A DNA stretch of 13,563 nucleotides. It comes from Monoraphidium neglectum (taxonomy: Eukaryota; Chlorophyta; Chlorophyceae; Sphaeropleales; Selenastraceae). The stretch is taken from assembly GCF_000611645.1 (NCBI RefSeq), contig NW_014012112.1, positions 1 through 13,563 on the forward strand, in the 5' to 3' direction. Below, piece after piece: positions 8,031-13,563 of this stretch (positions are counted from its first letter, which is position 1; each line of letters begins with the position of its first letter). The notes under the pieces are model-generated. The model was not told the DNA's origin. It was given only the letters and a program-made list of their open reading frames with translations, and did not search any database. The translations under genes and the position numbers were made by a program.

Positions 8031-8141
8031 TTGAACACACAGCCGCACCGATATGGTGTCGTGAAGCATAGTGACGGTGAAAGGAAAGCATACACGAACA
8101 GCGCAACAGCAGAGCAGCAGTGCAGAGAGAGATCGACAAGG
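8031..8141 (+). promoter_or_regulatory. GlyRS 5' leader, open in frame with the ATG
   Basis: From TTG at 8031 to the ATG at 8142 the GlyRS frame is open for 37 codons; the nearest upstream stop is TAA at 8010-8012. The stretch would encode an Arg/Ser/Thr/Lys-containing peptide with a few acidic residues. Near-cognate starts in frame are TTG (8031), GTG (8061) and ACG (8094). It is most simply 5' UTR. A leader extension for organelle targeting is possible but unproven. An open run of this length is not rare by chance. Confidence 0.35.
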
Positions 8142-8406
8142 ATGGTGGCGACACTCGAGCAGGAAATCACAGACCTGCAGGAGGCAGCTGCCAAGCAGGG
8201 CGATGTCGTGCGGTCTCTGAAGGCACAGGCCAAGGATGGCAAGGCGGATAAGGTGGGGATCTGGCGACGTGGGTTGGCCGCCGGGCTCCAGAGTAGCGAA
8301 AGGCCGTGAAAATGCGCCGAACATTGGTTATATATCGCAGGCCGATGTGGAGGCGGCGATCCAGAAGCTGCAAGAGCTCAAGGTCGAGCTGGAGGGCAAG
8401 CAGAAG
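8142..8406 (+). other. WHEP-TRS domain of GlyRS (exons 1-2)
   Basis: Exon 1 (8142-8252) and exon 2 (8341-8406) encode 59 residues with the helix-turn-helix WHEP pattern. The first helix is [20 protein letters not shown]; a basic turn KDGKADK follows; the second helix contains [23 protein letters not shown] domains in GlyRS, HisRS, TrpRS and EPRS bind tRNA or other synthetases. An intron of 88 bp sits exactly in the turn between the two helices. A short linker exon (8555-8617) connects it to the catalytic domain. Confidence 0.88.
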
Positions 8407-11400
8407 GTGCGCTGGGCGCAGCAGGTGCCGCAGGCACGTTTCCGCCGCAGGCTCCACGGCACGTGAATGTGCCTACATGCAGGCCGCGTCCTCGTGCACT
8501 GGGCTCAACAGCACATGCACGCGCATGCCGCTGCTGCTGCGCTCAAACACGCAGGAGTATGAGAAGGCCACTGGCAAGGTGTCTTCGCAGAGCAAGGAGG
8601 CCTTCCGCGCCGCGCTGGTGGGTGCCCCCGCCCCGGCCTGCGTCAGCGGCTTGGTGCTGGGACCAGGGGCGTCGCAGTGCCGCGGCAGATGACAGGCAAA
8701 GCTGCATCGCGTCTGCGGCAGTCCGCAGGGCTGCTGGTTGGCTCTTTGCGTCACGACGGCCGCGGCGGGGCAGCTTACCCGCTCCTGCGTCCGCCAGCCG
8801 CAAGGCAGCCGACGCGCCGCAACTGATGGGGGCCGGGTGATGGGGGCGGTTGCGCAGATACCCCTGGCCCGACCCTGTCGGTGCGCAAACAGCGTCTGCC
8901 TGCAATCACACCCCGCCCCCAGACCAACCTGCTGGAGCGGCGCCTGTTCTACGTGCCGTCATACAAGATCTATGGCAGCGTGGCCGGCTTCTACGACTAC
9001 GGGCCCCCAGGCTGCGCCATCAAGAACAACCTGACGCAGGTGGGCGTGGCTGCGGTGGCGCCTTGTGTCGCAGGAGAATGGCGGATAGTATTTTCGGGGG
9101 GGGGGGGTATCAGAGAGGGACGCTGCCGAATTGTGTGCGTGTCTGACGAGCGCTGCGCTCTGTGCATCTGTGTGTGTGCATGTATATATTCAAGTGGGTG
9201 TGTGTGTGTGTGTGTGTGGCACGGATTGCGCGGCGCCAGCGCTGGCACGGGCAGCAGCAATGGCACGCTATCGGCCGGGGCTCAAATGGCACTGCGCCGC
9301 ACATGCGGCTGCCCCTTTCATCTCTCTCGCAGGCGTGGCGCCAGCACTTTGTTCTGGAGGAGAACATGCTCGAGGTGCAGAGGCGGGGACAGGGGCCTTA
9401 CGGCGCACTGGAAATAGAGCAGCCAAAGGGCTGAACTGCGGGGCACGGGCGGCAGACAGGGTGGCGCCGTGTGGGGTAAGGGGGCCGCTGGACGCATGCC
9501 CAAGCCGCAGCAGCGCGCGCTTTCGAACCGAGCTGTGCATGTCCCAGCCTTGGACAGGCAGCAGGCGCGCGGGCATGCATCTGTCGCGGGCGGCGGCTGC
9601 ACAGCTTTCGCCGCGTTGAGGGACACATGCCGATTGTGTGATCTCCGGTCGGTCTCCTACCTGCGCTGCCAGGTGGAGTGCCCTGCTGTGACCCCCGAGA
9701 TCGTCCTGAAGGCCAGCGGCCACGTAGACCGCTTCACCGACTTCATGGTCACAGACCTCAAGACGGGTGCGTGAACCCGGTGATCTGAGATCACCCTGAC
9801 TTGGCGCGATCACTCAGAGGTGCTCAAACAGAAGCAGTCTCCTTTTTGATGACCCACGAGTTCCCAACCATTCCATGGCACCAATCCCCCAATGGCAGAC
9901 CCCCCTTCTCGTCATACCCCCTCAATGTCTGGCCCCACCTCAACCCCATCCTTGCCCCCTCGACCCTAAAACATCGCCCCTGAAACCCCAAATCGGCCAC
10001 TCAAACCCCGTCATCCCGCCTTAAACCCCAGGCGACCCCTACCGCGCGGACCATTTGGTGGAGGGCCACCTGGAGGCGCTGCTGGAGGACACCAAGGCGC
10101 CCCTGGCCGCGGATGAGAAGAGGGTGCGCGGCGCCGGGGGCTGTGGGCGCCGGGCCGGGCGGTTTGGGGGGCGGGCGCGCTGGAGTATGGCAGTGGGGAG
10201 GTACCAAGACACGCGGCCTGTGCTCAGGTGGAGCGGGCCGGGCGGGGCAGTCGGCCCATGGCTCTGGGGATGCACGTCGAGTTTTGTGGGATGGGGCCGC
10301 CGTCCGGCGCGCTTACGTCTGCAGCCCCACATTCCCGTCAGTTCGATACGACACACGCTCGTCACGCACCCAATCATCATCATTATGGAATGCAGGAGGT
10401 GAAGGATCTGCTGGCAGGCGTGGGGGAGATGGACGGCGCCGCGCTGGGCGCCCTCATCACGCGGTGAGTCACCGCCTCAAGCCTGCGCCGCCTCTCGGCG
10501 CCGCCCGGCTGAAATGAAGCCTTCGCGGCTGCCTGGCATCCCGAGGTCGCTGCCTCGCGCACCATGCACCGGAGCTGCGCGCCCTCCTGGCCGCCCACCT
10601 CCGCCACGGCCTGTCATTCTCCCCCTCCCCTGCATGTTTCCCGTCGCCTTTCTAGGTTTGGCATCAAGGCCCCCGACACCAAGAACGACCTGTCCGCGCC
10701 GTTCCCCTTCAACCTCATGTTCAAGGTGGGGCCGCCTGCCCGCTGCGCAGCGCCGCGCAGCGCCGCGCTCTGCGCGCCTGTTTGCCATGCTGGGGGTTCC
10801 AGCGCTCTGCAGGGTCACGGCGACGCCGTCGCGGGGTCCGTGGGCCGCGCCTCCTTGCCTGGCAGCCTGCAGGCTTTCTCCGACACCTCCCTAACCTCAG
10901 CCGCCCTCTCCCCTGCCACTCCGTGCCCGCCCAGACGTCCATCGGCCCCAAGGGTGACATGGTCGGCTACCTGCGTCCAGAGACTGCGCAGGTGGGGTTC
11001 GATCCCCGCCCTCGGCGCACTGTTTTTTGCCTTTGCACGCATTTTTGGCACGGCGCACCACTTTGTCACTTGCGCACCACTCACCCGGGCAAACAAGCGG
11101 CTCACTTATGATCGATTATGACGTCCGCAGCCGACTACGTCACCCCAGTGACCGCCCGCCTGCAGATCCCCCATCAAACATTTTTTTGCACATCCTGCCC
11201 CGCCACACACCAGGGCATTTTTGTCAACTTCAGGGACCTGCTCTACTACAACGGCAACAAGCTGCCCTTTGCGGCGGCGCAGATTGGCAACAGCTACAGG
11301 AACGAGATCAGCCCCCGGGCGGGCCTGCTGCGCGTGCGCGAGTTCACGCAGGTGCGGGCAGGCGTGCCTCTGTGTGTGCGTCATGTGTGTGTATGTGTTT

Positions 11401-13515
11401 GTGTGTGTGTGTTGGGGCTCACGTGTGTGTTGGTGGTGTGTGTGTGTTGTCTGGAGTGCAGGGCGTTGGTTCAGTGGCTCAGAGTGGGTCGCAGCTAGTG
11501 TGTTGCGTTGCAGCCGCGCTGGTTGCGCTTGTTATCAAGCCTGGTGGCGGTGCACCTTTGGCAGCCCCTCCCAAGACCCGTCCTCGCAGCCCCCGCCCGC
11601 CGCCGGCGCTGTGACCCTCCCGGCGGCCTCTTGAGGACATCGCTGCGTCTGTACACCACCACGCCGCGCCCCCTCCCATCCCACTGTGCAGGCCGAGATC
11701 GAGCACTTTGTCAACCCTGATGACAAGAGCCACCCCAAGTTTGTCAACGTGAAGGACCTGCAGCCGCTGCTCTACTCGCGGGAGCTGCAGGTGGGGCTTG
11801 GTATCAAAACCGCCAGTGCGATGCGGCGCGACGGACCTAGCCTTGCCTCTTCCCCTGAACATCGCCAACGGGTTGACTGGCGTGTGCAGAGCGCGCTGAC
11901 GCGCATGCACGGCAGAACGCACACTTGTGCAGATATCTACCCACTTGTGAGCGGCTTGCATGCATCAGAGTGGCCTGCACACACACGCATGCACACATAT
12001 ACACACATGTTCACACACGCATGCACACACAAACACACACACACATACACACACACACACACTTGCGTGCAACCCGCTGCCCGCCCCGCAGATGGGTGAG
12101 GAGAAGCGCCCGAAGCCCATGGCCCTGGGCGAGGCCGTGTCTCGCGGCATCATCGCCAACGAGACCCTGGCCTACTTCATCGGCCGCACCTGGCTGCTGT
12201 TTGGCAAGCTCGGCGTCAACCTCAACCGCATGCGCTTCAGGCAGCACCTGCAGCACGAGGTGCGGGGTTGAGGATGTGTGTGTGTGTGTGGCGGGGGGCG
12301 ATTGGGTCCGATGGAGGCTTGCTCGTTGTGAGTGCGGGGGTTGACAAAAAAGGGACGCAGCCGGTTGGGGAGTTGGGCCGGCGCGCGCGCCGCCACCTTT
12401 AGCTTTTCCCAGATTCAAGCTGCATGCAGTTGCGCCTCACTAGTCAGCCCCTCACCACGGGCGGGACCTGCCGTCACCCGCTCGCGGCAACCCTGCCACG
12501 AGCGCCGCCATGCAGCTGCCACGCTGCCTCCGTATCGCCGCCCGACTGACCCGGCCCCCCAACCGCCTCACCCCTTCCAAGATGGCACACTATGCGGAGG
12601 ACTGCTGGGATGCCGAGGTGGAGACCTCCTACGGCTGGGTGGAGTGCGCGGGGCTGGCGGACCGCAGCGCGTACGACCTGCGCGCGCACACGGCCATGAG
12701 CAAGGTGCGGCCCGGCGCCCCCCGGCTCCCGCCTGGGCCCCCCTACCTCAGCGGCCCTGATCCGACGCCCGCTCCTGCCCATTATATGTCGTCGCCTTGT
12801 TTGCAACGTTTCACCATGTTCATCTGTTCTCAAAGAATCGCAACGCCACGGTTGTACAGCCGTGCGGCTTCCTATCATCGCCTGCGGGTTGGCCCGGGTC
12901 AACGCCACCCTTTTCCTGCTGATTGATCTACCCCCGCTTCCCCTGCCGCCACATCGGGCATGGTGTGAATTTTACGCATCCGGCGTGACCCCAGACGGAG
13001 CTCACCGCGTATGAGAAGTTCCCAGAGCCCCGGGAGGTGGAGGTCACCACGTGAGAGTGACGCAGCAGCGGGTGGCAGGGCTGGGACGCCTGCGGCGTGC
13101 GACGCCCGCTTTTCGCAGCCCGTGACGGGGCCGCGCCCTACACGTGCTTGGCTGTTTGCGCCATGCCAACAAACACTTACTCTCAGCTGCACACGTTGAT
13201 GTCGCGCGCACACACGTGCGCATCTACACCCCCTCCCTTCTCACGCTTGCGACCGCCCATGCCCTCACGTGCCCACGCCCTGCCGGCCCGCCCTCTCACG
13301 CCCCCACTCCCCCACACCCACGCTGCTTGCGCGCTCCCACCCCACCTCCTCACCCCTTACGGTCGTTGTAACCTCTCTTATGCACACCCTTCTCCACCAC
13401 CCCGCAAAGTGTGACGCCCAACAAGAAGGAGCTGGGCCTGGCTTACAAGCGGGAGGCCAAGCAGGTGGCAGACGCGCTGGACGCCCTGGGGGAGGAGGAC
13501 GCCATGTGCCTCAAG
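8142..13515 (+). CDS. Glycyl-tRNA synthetase, cytosolic type, with WHEP domain (16 exons, 3' partial)
   Basis: Class II aminoacyl-tRNA synthetase that charges tRNA-Gly with glycine; alpha2 eukaryotic type, not bacterial alpha2beta2. Exons: 8142-8252, 8341-8406, 8555-8617, 8923-9039, 9333-9374, 9673-9766, 10032-10123, 10396-10463, 10656-10725, 10935-10991, 11214-11351, 11692-11790, 12092-12259, 12582-12704, 12995-13050, 13410-13515. All are GT-AG and sum to 1470 nt, 490 codons, with no internal stop. Order of features: WHEP (1-59); [14 protein letters not shown] and YGPPG (84-110, motif 1 region); LKASGH (145-150); YRADH (168-172); RPETAQGIF (255-263); YRNEISPR (288-295, motif 2); EFTQAEIEHF (303-312); [13 protein letters not shown] (412-424). 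The match to plant cytosolic GlyRS is collinear to the KKELGLA segment. Motif 3 and the anticodon-binding domain lie beyond 13563. The start is the first in-frame ATG after TAA at 8010-8012, with A at -3 and G at +4. Usual plant or animal length is about 690-740 residues. Confidence 0.96.
9197..9218 (+). repeat. TG microsatellite in GlyRS intron 4
   Basis: A short run of about ten TG units in intron 4 (9040-9332). The same intron also carries an uninterrupted 12-G run at 9096-9107. Confidence 0.9.
9885..10031 (+). other. C-rich half of GlyRS intron 6
   Basis: About 145 nt with runs of three to six C every 10-15 nt and few G, running up to the acceptor CCCCAG at 10026-10031. It includes one CCCTAAAA (9964-9971), the unit of Chlamydomonas-type telomeres, but only once, so it is not a telomere array. 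The complementary strand could form a G-quadruplex. Confidence 0.5.
11214..11351 (+). CDS. GlyRS exon 11 with class II motif 2
   Basis: This 46-codon exon carries [24 protein letters not shown] and LLRVREFTQ. The Arg of YRNE is the class II motif 2 arginine that contacts the ATP alpha-phosphate. It is preceded by RPETAQ at the end of exon 10 (10935-10991) and followed by AEIEHF at the start of exon 12 (11692-11790). All residues expected in an active GlyRS at this site are present. Confidence 0.95.
11371..11450 (+). repeat. Interrupted TG-rich tract in GlyRS intron 11
   Basis: About 80 nt made mostly of TG units with interruptions, starting about 20 nt downstream of the intron 11 donor. It is non-coding. 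Similar TG tracts occur in intron 4 (9197-9218) and intron 13 (12275-12290). Confidence 0.9.
11978..12063 (+). repeat. CA-rich tract near GlyRS intron 12 acceptor
   Basis: An interrupted CA tract of about 85 nt with embedded GCATGC/CATG steps. It ends about 28 nt before the acceptor at 12090-12091. It takes the place where a pyrimidine tract would extend upstream. Confidence 0.9.
12582..12704 (+). CDS. GlyRS exon 14 with glycine-recognition segment
   Basis: This 41-codon exon encodes [12 protein letters not shown], then [20 protein letters not shown]. The ECxGxADRS stretch is a hallmark of eukaryotic GlyRS and forms part of the glycine pocket. The exon starts with ATG by chance of intron placement: the preceding exon ends HLQHE, and the family reads HLxxEMAHYAxDCWDAE across the junction, so it is not a new start. 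Confidence 0.94.
13410..13515 (+). CDS. GlyRS exon 16, last exon in window
   Basis: The exon completes the Thr codon split at 13050 and encodes [20 protein letters not shown], followed by [15 protein letters not shown]. This matches the plant segment between the catalytic core and the C-terminal insertion. The donor GTGGGT starts at 13516, so the gene continues past the right edge with phase 0. The acceptor CAAAG at 13405-13409 is weaker than others, but it is the one that keeps the frame. Confidence 0.9.
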
Positions 13516-13563
13516 GTGGGTTCGGGGGTCAGGGCTGGGGGGGTACAGGAGGTGGGTCAGGGG

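Larger units (their letters stand above)
5452..8141. other. Divergent intergenic spacer between UPL1-like and GlyRS genes
   Basis: This 2.7 kb separates two start codons that point away from each other. It is visibly richer in A and T than the genes and has no exon chain, conserved domain or RNA gene that I recognise. Open frames of up to about 166 codons exist but have no family resemblance and no coding-type codon bias. It must contain both promoters and 5' UTRs, yet no convincing TATA box was seen near either gene. It contains a (TG)30 repeat, an 11-G run at 6504-6514, an 8-bp-arm stem-loop at 7782-7803 and repeated CACAGTGCA motifs. Confidence 0.7.

Noticed and set aside
9964..9971. Telomere-like CCCTAAAA
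   Set aside because: A single unit inside a C-rich intron, not an array.
10990..11027. Possible tRNA gene (GGTTCGATCC plus T6)
   Set aside because: The upstream part is conserved GlyRS coding sequence (RPETAQ) with no acceptor stem or A box; only the T-arm-like hairpin remains, listed as a finding.
1..13563. CRISPR array, bacterial operon, phage or toxin-antitoxin system
   Set aside because: No regularly spaced direct repeats, no ribosome binding sites, and both real genes are spliced eukaryotic genes.

Overview
The window is nuclear DNA from a GC-rich, intron-dense eukaryote, most likely a green alga (Chlorophyta). It holds two conserved genes with very strong G/C third-position codon bias. 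Their introns are short (75 to about 410 bp where complete), and 27 of 28 splice donors read GTG, mostly GTGCG or GTGGG. The encoded proteins resemble land-plant orthologues most. No prokaryotic signals, CRISPR array or operon structure were seen. The genus cannot be fixed from this sequence alone.

Layout: (1) Positions 1-5451, minus strand: the 5' part of a large UPL1/UPL2-type (HUWE1/Tom1 family) HECT E3 ubiquitin ligase. Twelve exons can be joined in frame and encode about 755 residues from the true N terminus. The gene runs off the left edge, and positions 1-660 lie inside intron 12. (2) Positions 5452-8141: a 2.7 kb spacer between the two divergent start codons. It is visibly less GC-rich, has no gene I can support, and contains a perfect (TG)30 microsatellite, a stem-loop and a cluster of the motif CACAGTGCA. 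(3) Positions 8142-13563, plus strand: a cytosolic-type (alpha2, eukaryotic/archaeal class) glycyl-tRNA synthetase with an N-terminal WHEP domain. Sixteen exons join in frame to give 490 residues. The gene runs off the right edge before motif 3 and the anticodon-binding domain.

The two genes are head-to-head and both look like housekeeping genes (protein turnover and translation). Nothing shows that they act together; a shared regulatory spacer is possible but is inference. Exon boundaries were set by GT-AG sites, preserved reading phase and remembered plant family sequences, not by alignment software.

I found no convincing previously undescribed system. The best leads are a possible tRNA-derived SINE relic in UPL intron 6, the repeated CACAGTGCA motif in the spacer, a degenerate copy of the UPL exon-12/donor boundary about 217 bp into intron 12, and an open in-frame extension upstream of the GlyRS ATG that begins at a TTG.
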